Source: Herbiconiux oxytropis
Lineage (GTDB): Bacteria > Actinomycetota > Actinomycetes > Actinomycetales > Microbacteriaceae
Assembly (NCBI RefSeq): GCF_024979315.1
Contig: NZ_JANLCK010000008.1
Span: 119,431-183,430, forward strand
Direction of reading: 5' to 3'
DNA: 64,000 nt
The notes under the pieces were generated by a model that saw only the letters and a list, made by a program, of their open reading frames with translations, did not search any database and was not told where the DNA came from. This document shows positions 1 through 7,710 of this stretch, piece by piece. Position 1 is the first letter of the stretch. The number at the start of each line of letters is the position of its first letter. The position numbers and the translations under genes are program-made.

Positions 1-1
1 G

Positions 2-598
2 GTGTTCAACGTCGCACAGGTGCAGCCGGGGGAGTCGGTGGCCATCGTGGGTGCCGGGCACCTCGGGCTGTGGATGCTGCAGGCCGCGCGACTCGCGGGG
101 GCGGGCAGCGTCACGGTGGTGGAGCCGCACGCCGAGCGGCTCGCGCTCGCCGGTTCGCTGGGAGCGGATGTGCTCGTCGATCCCGGATCCACGCCGGAGG
201 AGGCCGCCGAGGCGCTCGCCGCGGTGCGGGCCGCGACCGGGGGTCGGGGTGCCGACGTGGTGCTCGAGGCCGCGGGGCCTGCGGTGTCGCAGAGCTTCGC
301 GGTGCAGGCGTCGCGCCGGGGTGGCCGCACGGTGCTCACGGGCTTCGAGATCGGTGGTGCCACGCTGCCGTTGCCGCAGGTCGAGACCGCGCTGCAGAGC
401 CGGCGCATCCTGAGCTCGCAGAACGGGCAGGTGCACATGAAGAGCGATCTGCAGCGCTACACGGGGCTGCTCGAGCGCGGGCTGCTCGACGCGGCTCCGA
501 TCCTGACGCGGCGCTACCCGATCGAGGAGCTCGATCTCGCGCGGGATCGGTCGGGGAGTCTCGACGACGTGTGCGGGGTGATCGTCTTCGACCACTGA
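2..598 (+). CDS. Zinc/NAD(P)-dependent alcohol dehydrogenase, C-terminal part (cut by window edge)
   Basis: This is the cofactor-binding half of a medium-chain dehydrogenase/reductase. The reading frame is already open at base 1, and the visible protein starts just before the Rossmann fold (GAGHLGLWMLQAAR), so the catalytic zinc domain lies outside the window. The nucleotide-binding glycines (VGAGHLG) and an acidic VVEP segment at the end of strand beta-2 are visible. It resembles the complete alcohol dehydrogenase at 23866-24972: both share GLWM-QAAR after the Rossmann loop and an SSQ(N/S)G-(Q/R)--M(K/R) segment near the C terminus, so the two are probably paralogues. The substrate cannot be read from the sequence. 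Confidence 0.85.
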   Translation: MFNVAQVQPGESVAIVGAGHLGLWMLQAARLAGAGSVTVVEPHAERLALAGSLGADVLVDPGSTPEEAAEALAAVRAATGGRGADVVLEAAGPAVSQSFAVQASRRGGRTVLTGFEIGGATLPLPQVETALQSRRILSSQNGQVHMKSDLQRYTGLLERGLLDAAPILTRRYPIEELDLARDRSGSLDDVCGVIVFDH

Positions 599-677
599 GG
601 TCGGGGGTTCTCGCGGTCGGGTCCTTCCTGGGTGGGGCCCGCGAGCGGTTCAGCCTCGGGCGGAGCACACTCGTCCC

Positions 678-1694
678 ATGCGCATCGTCATCGTGGGAGC
701 CAGCGGCAATCTCGGAACAGCACTGCTCCGGCGGGCCCTGCCGGAGCCGGAGGTGCAGCTCGTGGGGGTGTCGCGCCGGCGACCGAGCGACGAGGCGCCC
801 TACTCGGCTGCGGAATGGCATCCGCTCGACATCGCCGCGGGCAGTGCGCCCACCCGGCTGCGCGCCGTGTTCGACGGTGCCGACGCCGTGGTGCACCTCG
901 GCTGGAAGCTGCAGCCGAACCACGACGAGGCCGAGATGGCCCGCACCAACGTGCGCGGCACGCGCGTGGTGCTCGAGGCGGCCGCGGCGGCGGGGGTGCC
1001 GCACGTGCTCGTGGCGTCGTCGGTGGGGGCATACAGCTTCGGACCGAAGCACTCGCGGGTGTCGGAGAGCTGGCCCACGGGTGGCATCCAGACCTCCCAC
1101 TACGGGCGGCACAAGGCCATCAACGAGCGGCAGATGGATGCGTTCGAGGTCTCGCACCCTTCGATCGTGCTCACGCGCCTGCGGCCGGGGCTCGTGTTCC
1201 AGCCCGATGCCGCTCGGGAGATCGCGCACCTGTTCGCCGGCCGGCACATCCCGGTGCCGTTGCTCGCGCTCGTGAAGCGGCTGCCCGTGCTGCCGTTGCC
1301 CACCTCCCTCATCTCGCAGGCGGTGCACGCCGACGACGTGGCGGACGCGTTCTGGCGTGCCATCCAGCGGCGGGCCGGCGGGGCCTTCAATATCGCTGCC
1401 GAGCCGGTGCTGGGGCCTGAATCGGTGGCGGAGGCGTTGGGGATCCCGCGCACGGTGCCGTTCCGTCGTCAGGTGCTGCGGGCGATCGTCGACGTCTCGT
1501 GGCGGCTGCGGCTGCAGGCCTCGGATCCGGGGTGGATCGACATCGCCACCTCGGTGCCCGTGATGTCGACGGCGCGTGCCCGGGCGGAGCTGGGGTGGGA
1601 GCCGACGGTGTCGTCCACGGCGGCGCTGAGGTCGTTGGTGGATGCGCTCGGGGTGAATCGGGGGCATGAGCCTTCGCCTTCGCTGGGGGCGTGA
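678..1694 (+). CDS. NAD-dependent epimerase/dehydratase family protein
   Basis: 338-residue extended short-chain dehydrogenase. The N terminus MRIVIVGASGNLGTALLRRAL carries the GxxGxxG dinucleotide-binding loop. VHLGWKLQP is the usual strand-4 region, and the YGRHK segment at about residue 140 supplies the Tyr and Lys of the YxxxK catalytic pair. Family members reduce or epimerise nucleotide sugars or carbonyl substrates in the cytoplasm; the substrate here is unknown. The start ATG at 678 is the first that gives the complete Rossmann strand; a GGAG about 12 bases upstream is an unusually distant ribosome site. It stands alone between the dehydrogenase end and the HNH gene. Confidence 0.85.
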   Translation: MRIVIVGASGNLGTALLRRALPEPEVQLVGVSRRRPSDEAPYSAAEWHPLDIAAGSAPTRLRAVFDGADAVVHLGWKLQPNHDEAEMARTNVRGTRVVLEAAAAAGVPHVLVASSVGAYSFGPKHSRVSESWPTGGIQTSHYGRHKAINERQMDAFEVSHPSIVLTRLRPGLVFQPDAAREIAHLFAGRHIPVPLLALVKRLPVLPLPTSLISQAVHADDVADAFWRAIQRRAGGAFNIAAEPVLGPESVAEALGIPRTVPFRRQVLRAIVDVSWRLRLQASDPGWIDIATSVPVMSTARARAELGWEPTVSSTAALRSLVDALGVNRGHEPSPSLGA

Positions 1695-1779
1695 GCTGCC
1701 GCGCGCTTCGCGCTTGCCTTCGATGGGCGTGGTTGGGTGTCAGGGGCCAGTGTCGGTGGGTGCTGGTTGAATAAACCTC

Positions 1780-3072
1780 ATGAAGACGACGTTCGGATCC
1801 TCGCCTGGGGCGGCCCTGGATGGGTTGGCGCGGGCGATCTCGGATGAGGTTGCGGGGTTCGTGCGGGATGAGCGGGAGATTGCGAAGCTGCAGGCCCGTC
1901 AGGCGCGCCGGTTGGCGCGGGCGGTGGGGTTGGCGGAATCCAAGGCGGAGTTGCTGCAGGGTGGTCTGACGCCGAAGGCGCGGGAGTGGGCGAGGCGGTC
2001 GTTGCGGGCGGAGGTGGCGTGTGCGTCGCGGCGTTCGGAGGGGGCGGTGTCGCGTCTGATCGCGGATGCGGAGACGCTGGTGTCCGATCTGCCTTCGACG
2101 CTCGCTGCGCTCGAGGCGGGTGAGGTGTCCTACGCCCACGCCCGCTTGGTGGTGGTGCACGCCGGCTCGCTGCCGATCGAGGCGCGTGCTGGGTTCGAGC
2201 ACGCGGTCCTGCCGCAGGCGCGGGAGAAGAACCCGGCCCGCTTCGACGACGCCGCCCGGCATCTCCGCGAGGTGCATCACCCCGAGTCGATCACCCGCCG
2301 TGCCGTGCTCGCGCGTGAGGAGCGTGCCGTCTGGCTGGATGCGGAGCGTGATGGCATGGCGACCCTCCATCACCATCTGTCGGCGGTGGATGCGTTGGCG
2401 ATTCATGACGTGATCGATCAGGCGGCCCGCGCCGCACGAAGCGACGCCGAACCGCGCACGCAGGCGCAGCTGCGTTCGGACATCCTCGCGGACCGCATCC
2501 TGGGCCGTGCTGATGGGTTGGCCGGTTTCGTCCCGAGTGTGATCGTGACGGTCCCGGCGGTGGTGCTGGCCGGGTGCGAATCAGATCCCACCGACTCACT
2601 CCCTTCCATCCCGGCCGACCCACCCGCGGAGTTGCACGGTTACGGCCCCATCGACCCCGGCACCGCGCGCCGCATCGCCGCAGCCGCGCCCACATTCCTC
2701 CGCGTGCTCACCCACCCGGCTACCGGTGACGTGATCGAGACCGCCGGCCGGTACCGCATCCCGACCGCACTGCGCGAGGTGCTGGTCGTGGCCGATGAGC
2801 ACTGCCGCTTCCCCGGGTGCGGGCGCCGGGCCGCCCGCTGCGAGCTCGATCACACGGTGGATTGGGCGCACGGGGGTCGAAGTACCGCGTCGAACCTCGC
2901 CCACCTCTGCACGAGCCACCATCACCTGAAACACGAGGGCGGCTGGCAGGTCGCCCGCCCACCCGACACCGGGCCCGCATCCCGCACCCTCGAGTGGCGA
3001 TCACCTCTCGGCGCCACCTACCGCACCACCCCACCCGCTCGGGCGAGCTGCAACGACCCGCCACCCTTCTGA
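1780..3072 (+). CDS. DUF222 domain / HNH endonuclease (13E12-type)
   Basis: 430 residues. The first two thirds match the helical DUF222 domain that precedes HNH motifs in actinobacteria. Near residues 345-390 the nuclease site is visible: CRFPGC, then CELDHTVDWAHGG, then NLAHLCTSHHHLKH, giving the zinc cysteines and the HNH histidines and asparagine. These proteins occur in many copies in Microbacteriaceae genomes and are probably selfish or repeat-associated; their cellular role is not established. The gene stands alone between a plus-strand reductase and the convergent oxidase gene. A short inverted repeat, GGTTgaataAACC (1765-1777), lies just before the start codon. Confidence 0.9.
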   Translation: MKTTFGSSPGAALDGLARAISDEVAGFVRDEREIAKLQARQARRLARAVGLAESKAELLQGGLTPKAREWARRSLRAEVACASRRSEGAVSRLIADAETLVSDLPSTLAALEAGEVSYAHARLVVVHAGSLPIEARAGFEHAVLPQAREKNPARFDDAARHLREVHHPESITRRAVLAREERAVWLDAERDGMATLHHHLSAVDALAIHDVIDQAARAARSDAEPRTQAQLRSDILADRILGRADGLAGFVPSVIVTVPAVVLAGCESDPTDSLPSIPADPPAELHGYGPIDPGTARRIAAAAPTFLRVLTHPATGDVIETAGRYRIPTALREVLVVADEHCRFPGCGRRAARCELDHTVDWAHGGRSTASNLAHLCTSHHHLKHEGGWQVARPPDTGPASRTLEWRSPLGATYRTTPPARASCNDPPPF

Positions 3073-3132
3073 TGCACCGACGGGTGCCGGCGGGTGCCGA
3101 AGGATGGCGGGCGCGATGGGCGGTTCTCTGGC

Positions 3133-4704
3133 TCAGGCCCCGTCGCGGTACTTGGCCGGCCAGACTCCGTGGCGGCCGGGGGAGAGGATGCCCTTGGGGT
3201 CGACCGCGTCCTTGATCGCCTGGGTGAAGCGACGGTAGGCGTGATCGCCGAAGGAGTACTGCTCCGAGGCGAGGTCCATGAAGTCGAGGTGCGCGCGGTA
3301 CTCGCCGTAGCCGAGCGCCGCGACCTCCTCGATCAGGATCTTCACCGTCTCGAACGTGCGCGCCACATCCTCGGCATTCGTGCGATCGAAGCTCACCGAG
3401 CTCACGATCATCGCACTCCGATCGTTGGTCGGGAAGATCGCACACACGAAGTTCGTGCCCGTGCGCTCGATCACCCTCGCCTTGATCCGGTCCACGACCT
3501 CCACGACCTCCGCACCCTTCAACGGCACGATGGGCGAGAAGCCCACGTGCCCGACCCAGTCGGGCATCTGCTCCATCATCTCCATGGTGGGGATGCCCGC
3601 CGAGATCTTCTGCATGAACGTCGAGATCTCGTGCCAGTTCGACGCCCCGAACCGGCCGAGCTCATCGATCCGCGAACCCTCGATCGCCGACCACGCCTCA
3701 CGGATCCGCGCGAGATGGTGATCGATCACCGGCCCGTCCCCCCACAGCGCCGTGCGCACGCCCCAGCGCCCGATGCCCGTGGCGTCCGCCAGCGCATCGA
3801 GCCTGTCCTCCGACCATGTCGCATCCGCCCCCGGGAACATGCCCATGTGCTCGGGGAACTGCGTGCCCATCGTGATGAGGTTCTGCAGATTCGGCACCCC
3901 GCGGATGACCCCGTCGAGCCGGAGCTCCCGGATGATGTCGATCGCCTGCGCCAGCTGATGATCCCGCGGCACCGACAGGTAGAGCGGCGCGTACTCCCGC
4001 GGCCGCCGCATGAGCCACACGCCCATGCGCGTGACGATGCCGTAGTTCGACTGCGTGAAGAGCGGATCCAGCGTCGGGCCGAGCCCCCGCTTGTAGACGT
4101 GCCACGACTTCGAGTCCGGGATCGCCCCCATGCCCGTGCGCAGCAGCGAACCGTCGGCGAGCACGACCTCCATACCCGTGGGCGCCTGGAAGTCGCTGCC
4201 GAGCGGCAGATAGGTCATGCCGTTGTCGAGCGAGTTGCCGATGATCGAACCCCACCCGATGTCCGGCACCGAGAGCATGAGCTCGTCGCCCAGCTCGTGC
4301 AGGGCCGCGTGCAGATCGAGCCAGCGCACCCCCGGCTCCACCACCGCGTAGGCGAGTTCGGTGTCGATCTCGAGGATGCGGTTCATCTGCCGCAGACTGA
4401 TCAGCACCGAACCGGCCACCCGCGGCGACGGACCGCCGTAGCCGTTGTTGCGACCCTGCGACGAGGTCCACACCGGCACCTCGTAGCGGCCGGCGATCCG
4501 CACGATCTCCTGCACCTGCTCCACACTCGTGGGGAAGACGACCGCCGACGAGTCGTAGGTGCGGTCGTCGTGGTGCCAGTACGGGTCGCGGAAGGTGTCG
4601 CGCTCCTCCTCGGTGAGGAGGATGTTCTCGCGGCCGACGACCGCGACGAGCTCGTCGCGCGCGGCGTCCGGCAGCGTGGCCGGCTCGGGACGACGGGTGG
4701 TCAC
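3133..4704 (-). CDS. Vanillyl-alcohol-oxidase / 4-cresol-dehydrogenase family FAD oxidoreductase
   Basis: 523 residues with GTG start at 4704, chosen because it overlaps the cupin stop codon in a GTGA junction. The FAD-binding PP loop is visible at residues 81-91 (SSQGRNNGYGG), followed by the GSVLISL strand, and the cap domain occupies the second half. Near the C terminus GEYRAHLDFMD (from about 467) holds the Tyr-Arg pair that in vanillyl-alcohol oxidase binds the substrate phenolate; the protein ends with the family's SPG-x-x-GVWP. The family oxidises or hydroxylates the carbon para to a phenol hydroxyl (4-cresol, 4-ethylphenol, eugenol, vanillyl alcohol). By my unaided alignment the usual FAD-linking histidine seems replaced in RSAMIVSSVSF. 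Co-transcribed with the cupin upstream. Confidence 0.85.
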   Translation of the reverse strand: MTTRRPEPATLPDAARDELVAVVGRENILLTEEERDTFRDPYWHHDDRTYDSSAVVFPTSVEQVQEIVRIAGRYEVPVWTSSQGRNNGYGGPSPRVAGSVLISLRQMNRILEIDTELAYAVVEPGVRWLDLHAALHELGDELMLSVPDIGWGSIIGNSLDNGMTYLPLGSDFQAPTGMEVVLADGSLLRTGMGAIPDSKSWHVYKRGLGPTLDPLFTQSNYGIVTRMGVWLMRRPREYAPLYLSVPRDHQLAQAIDIIRELRLDGVIRGVPNLQNLITMGTQFPEHMGMFPGADATWSEDRLDALADATGIGRWGVRTALWGDGPVIDHHLARIREAWSAIEGSRIDELGRFGASNWHEISTFMQKISAGIPTMEMMEQMPDWVGHVGFSPIVPLKGAEVVEVVDRIKARVIERTGTNFVCAIFPTNDRSAMIVSSVSFDRTNAEDVARTFETVKILIEEVAALGYGEYRAHLDFMDLASEQYSFGDHAYRRFTQAIKDAVDPKGILSPGRHGVWPAKYRDGA

Positions 4705-5111
4705 TTGTCGTCCGCCAGGCCGGTGGTCACCGAGGCCGCTGCATACTCCTCCTCCGAGACCTCCTCGAGCCACACCGTGTCACCGAGCGTGATGGCCGTG
4801 TGCCCGAGCAGCGACTCGGCGGTGCCGCCGTGCCAGTGCCGCTCACCGGGCTCGATCCACACCGTGTCGCCCTCCGAGATGAGCTGGGGCACGCCGTCGG
4901 CACCGGCCACGAAACCGCGACCGCGGAAGACCTGGAGGATCTGCCCGTGCGAGTGGTGGTGCCAGTAGGTGCGCGAGCACGGCGTGAACAGCACCGTGTT
5001 GATCTTCACGTCGGCGCGGTCGGTGATCACCGGGTCCTGGAGCACCTGCCCCGTGAACGTGCCGCTGGCAGTGATGGAGGGGGCACCGGATCGGCCCGAG
5101 ATGATGCGCAT
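4701..5111 (-). CDS. Cupin-domain protein
   Basis: 136 residues from ATG 5111, preferred over the in-frame ATG at 5132 because GGAAGAG sits 6 bases upstream. A single double-stranded beta-helix is seen: the first cupin motif is YWHHHSHGQILQVFRGRGFV and the second is EPGERHWHGG, together giving the three histidines and glutamine/glutamate of a metal site. Small cupins of this kind act as isomerases, decarboxylases or dioxygenase-like enzymes, often in aromatic degradation operons. It is the first gene of a two-gene operon with the vanillyl-alcohol-oxidase-type enzyme (GTGA overlap), under the promoter and GntR-type site at 5143-5161. Confidence 0.8.
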   Translation of the reverse strand: MRIISGRSGAPSITASGTFTGQVLQDPVITDRADVKINTVLFTPCSRTYWHHHSHGQILQVFRGRGFVAGADGVPQLISEGDTVWIEPGERHWHGGTAESLLGHTAITLGDTVWLEEVSEEEYAAASVTTGLADDK

Positions 5112-5142
5112 GTCGCTCTCTTCCGTGAACATCGTCGTCCAG

Positions 5143-5161
5143 ATTGTCAGACAGTATTATA
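5143..5161 (-). promoter_or_regulatory. Promoter -10 with overlapping GntR-type operator
   Basis: On the minus strand a perfect TATAAT (5161-5156) lies upstream of the cupin gene. The imperfect palindrome ATTGTCAGACAGT (5143-5155) follows immediately, so it would cover the transcription start. It fits the FadR/GntR consensus TNGTNNNACNA except at the last base and matches the sites near 7340 and 11747. No good -35 box is visible. The gap also serves the divergent flavin reductase fusion gene, whose product may be the repressor (inference). Confidence 0.5.
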
Positions 5162-5268
5162 GCTCTCAGCCGAGGCCGCAAACTAGTTGTAGCTGTTGTA
5201 ACTAAATGCTAGCATCGGCGACACCGCGGGTCCATGCCCGCATCCGAGTCAGCGCAAAGGGGCGAGAC

Positions 5269-6411
5269 ATGACTGCAGTCGAGACCAGCACGGAAGAGAA
5301 AAGCACGGGCGAGCCAAGCAAGGGCGAGTTCCGCGACGTCATGGGACGGTTCGCGAGCGGCGTGACCGTCATCACCACGAACTTCGAGGGAGAGGATCTC
5401 GGCGCGGCCGCGAGCGCGGTCTCCTCCCTCTCAGATGAGCCGCCGAGCCTGCTCATCTGCCTCAACGTGACCTCCACCACCGCCCAGGCCATCGTGAAGA
5501 ACGGCACCTTCGCCGTCAACGTGCTCGCCGAGGACTCCGCGCCCATCGCCCAGCGCTTCGCGAGCAAGGCTCCTGACAAGTTCGCGACGATCGCGTTCGA
5601 GCGCGGCCACGCGGATGTCCCGCTCATCGCCGGCAGCATCGCCCACTTCGAGTGCGTGGTCGACGAGACCGTGCGCGGCGGCACCCATCTCGTGTTCCTC
5701 GCCCGCGTGGTGCGGGTCTCGTCGAAGCCCGGGAACCCGCTCGCCTACTTCCGCGGCTCGTTCGGCCGTATGGAGACCGCTCCGGATGCCGCGGCGCTCC
5801 ACGCCGTGCGCGACTACGTGGTGGCAGCGGTGACGGATGAGACGGTGCCGCTCGACGCCGAGAGCATCGCGGCCGAGCTCGAGATCGAGGTGGGCCGCAC
5901 GTTCCAGGCACTCGTGGCGCTCACGAACGAGGGCCTCGTGCGCCGCGCCGGCGGCACCTTCGAGGTCGAGCCGGTGCCGGACGAGGTCATCTACGACTAC
6001 TACGCGGCCAAGCTCGCCATCGAGGTCGGAGCCGCCGCGCAGACCGTCGGATCGGTCGAGCCCGAGCAGCTCGCAGAGCTCCGCCGGCTGCTCGACGAGA
6101 CCCTCGGGTTCAGCGTCGACGAGCAGTTCAGCGACCCCAAGGGCTGGATCCGCGCGAACGCCGACTTCCACGAGTACCTCGTCGGCCTGGCCGGCAGCGT
6201 CATCCTCACCGAGACCTACAAGGGACTGCAGCTGCCCTCTCTCGAGCGGCGCTCGATCAAGCCCTCGACGAAGGCCACGACCGTGCTGCACGACGACCAC
6301 AAGGCGATCGTCGAGGGCTACGAGAACGGCGACGTCGAACTCGTGCTGCGCACCCTCGCGGCCCACAACCGCCGCCCGCAGGAGATGCGCGAGGGCGACG
6401 GCATGGTCTGA
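5269..6411 (+). CDS. Flavin reductase fused to GntR/FCD regulator domain
   Basis: 380 residues from ATG 5269, preceded by AAAGGGG. Residues about 20-165 form a flavin-reductase-like FMN-binding split barrel (FASGVTVITTNFEG, NVLAEDS, FGRM), the family that supplies reduced flavin to two-component monooxygenases. Residues about 175-235 look like a winged helix (AAELEIEVGRTFQALVALTNEGLV), and the rest resembles an FCD ligand-binding domain with its conserved Asp/His set (ADFHEYL, DDHKAI, AAHNRR). An ordinary flavin reductase of this family is about 160-190 residues, so the second half is an added module. The recognition helix departs from the usual SRTPVREAL, so DNA binding needs testing. It could be an enzyme with a sensor tail or a true flavin-linked repressor. 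Confidence 0.8.
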   Translation: MTAVETSTEEKSTGEPSKGEFRDVMGRFASGVTVITTNFEGEDLGAAASAVSSLSDEPPSLLICLNVTSTTAQAIVKNGTFAVNVLAEDSAPIAQRFASKAPDKFATIAFERGHADVPLIAGSIAHFECVVDETVRGGTHLVFLARVVRVSSKPGNPLAYFRGSFGRMETAPDAAALHAVRDYVVAAVTDETVPLDAESIAAELEIEVGRTFQALVALTNEGLVRRAGGTFEVEPVPDEVIYDYYAAKLAIEVGAAAQTVGSVEPEQLAELRRLLDETLGFSVDEQFSDPKGWIRANADFHEYLVGLAGSVILTETYKGLQLPSLERRSIKPSTKATTVLHDDHKAIVEGYENGDVELVLRTLAAHNRRPQEMREGDGMV

Positions 6412-6469
6412 GCCCCGACACCGGGATCCCGACGCCGCCTCCGGGCCCCATCACGGGCCACATCACCGG

Positions 6470-7309
6470 TCACATGACCATGCCGCCGTTGGAGTTGACG
6501 GTCTGCCCGGTGATGAACTGCGCCTCGTCGCTGCAGAGGTAGACGATCGTGGCGGCCATCTCCGAGGCCGGCACCACGCGCGCGATCGGCTGCAGCGCCA
6601 CCATGCTCGCGAGCAGCTCCTCGTCGTCGGGGAGCATCGCGGTCTTGGTGGCGGCCGGTGCGACCGCGTTGATCCGGATGTTCTCCGACCCCACGAGAGC
6701 GGCGATGGCCCGCGTCATGCCCAACACGCCGGCCTTCGACGCGGGGTAGGCGGCGGCCAGCGGATACGGCGCGAGCGCGCCCACGCTCGAGATGGTCACG
6801 ACGGCCCCGCCCCGCCCCTCGTTCTTTCGCAGCAGCGGCAGCGCGGCGCGCACGCAGTAGAAGGTGCCAGTGAGGTTGACGCGGATCACGAGATCCCACG
6901 CCGCGTCGTCGATGGTCGACGGATCGGGGTCGCTGTTGCGGTCCGAGAGCCGCCACGGCGCATCCGAGATGCCGGCCGCCGTCACGAGCACGTCGAGGCG
7001 ACCGTGGTCGGCGCTGACCCGCTCGAACGCGGCGTTGACCTGCGCGCTGTCGCCCACGTCGACCGCTTGCGTCACGACCCCGTCGACCCCCGCCCACACC
7101 GCGTCGAGGGCGCCGGCCGAGAGGTCGAGGGCATAGACGGTGGCGCCCTCGGCGACGAGGCGCTCGACGACGGCCCGGCCGATGCCGGAGGCGGCTCCCG
7201 TGACGACGGCGATCCGACCGGGGAAGCGGCGGGCTCCCCAGGTCTCGACATCCACCGCTCCTACTCGGACGGTCGTGGTCGCAGGGGTGGTCTCTTCGTG
7301 GTTCGGCAT
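6470..7309 (-). CDS. Short-chain dehydrogenase/reductase (SDR)
   Basis: 279 residues from ATG 7309, which has GGAGGG 6 bases upstream. Classical SDR features are present: TGAASGIG cofactor loop near residue 40, the catalytic serine in TISSVGA, and the YxxxK pair in YPASK. The C terminus (FITGQTVNSNGGMVM) is typical for NAD(P)-dependent alcohol or ketone reductases. It diverges from the zinc-ribbon/HyuA/HyuB operon with a GntR-type operator between them and converges on the flavin reductase fusion gene. In 4-ethylphenol degradation an SDR oxidises 1-(4-hydroxyphenyl)ethanol to 4-hydroxyacetophenone; a comparable role here is inference from context. Confidence 0.9.
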   Translation of the reverse strand: MPNHEETTPATTTVRVGAVDVETWGARRFPGRIAVVTGAASGIGRAVVERLVAEGATVYALDLSAGALDAVWAGVDGVVTQAVDVGDSAQVNAAFERVSADHGRLDVLVTAAGISDAPWRLSDRNSDPDPSTIDDAAWDLVIRVNLTGTFYCVRAALPLLRKNEGRGGAVVTISSVGALAPYPLAAAYPASKAGVLGMTRAIAALVGSENIRINAVAPAATKTAMLPDDEELLASMVALQPIARVVPASEMAATIVYLCSDEAQFITGQTVNSNGGMVM

Positions 7310-7339
7310 CGTCGCCCTCCAGGGTTGCAATATGTCTGA

Positions 7340-7350
7340 TTGTCGTACAA
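7340..7350. promoter_or_regulatory. GntR-type operator between SDR and carboxylase-like operon
   Basis: TTGTCGTACAA matches the FadR-family consensus TNGTNNNACNA at every fixed position and is an 11-base near-palindrome. It lies midway between the divergent SDR start (7309) and the GTG start at 7423. It belongs to the same motif series as 5143-5155 and 11747-11773. Confidence 0.5.
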
Positions 7351-7422
7351 CAATGATGCCGATGGTAGACGCGCGTCCAGCGCCGATGCCAGCATCCGCA
7401 GATTTCAAAGGAGAGATCGAAC

Positions 7423-7710
7423 GTGCACACCTTCCCCAGGCCCCGGGCGGAACGACTCTCCGTCGAGCGCGACCACGTCGACGCGACCTGCCCTGAATGC
7501 GGCGGCACCGACATCGCGAGCTATCGCGCTCTCAGCGAGGGCGGGTGGTGGACGGTCGTGAAGTGCCAGGACTGCCTCGCCTCACTCGAGCGCACCCCCG
7601 CACCGGCGCTCGGCTCCTTCGTGCCGCTCGGCACCACGGTCGCGAACACACCCAGCGCTTCCGCCACCGCCACCGCCACCGCCACCGCCACCGCAGGAGG
7701 CCGCGCATGA
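7423..7710 (+). CDS. Small zinc-ribbon protein, putative carboxylase small subunit
   Basis: 95 residues from GTG 7423 with AAAGGAGAG 8 bases upstream. Two CxxC pairs, CPECGG and CQDC, spaced 25 residues apart, form a probable zinc ribbon. The C-terminal third is an Ala-Thr dipeptide repeat encoded by gccacc units. The stop codon overlaps the HyuA start (ATGA), so the two are co-translated. Acetone and acetophenone carboxylases contain a small zinc-binding subunit beside HyuA/HyuB-like subunits; this protein is a candidate for that role, by position and zinc motif only. Confidence 0.75.
   Translation: MHTFPRPRAERLSVERDHVDATCPECGGTDIASYRALSEGGWWTVVKCQDCLASLERTPAPALGSFVPLGTTVANTPSASATATATATATAGGRA
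7663..7692 (+). repeat. Hexanucleotide repeat (gccacc)5
   Basis: Five perfect gccacc units encode alternating Ala-Thr at the end of the zinc-ribbon protein and stop just before the AGGAGG ribosome site of the next gene. Length changes would stay in frame. Similar hexamer tracts occur at 40432 and 49121. Confidence 0.85.

Noticed and set aside
1780..3072. Mobile element or active insertion sequence
   Set aside because: The DUF222/HNH gene has no flanking inverted or target-site repeats; it is the common dispersed actinobacterial family.
3094..4968. Plus-strand open frame of 624 codons
   Set aside because: It is antisense to the VAO-family gene and the cupin, is Arg/His/Pro-rich and shows no domain; a shadow of high-GC coding sequence.
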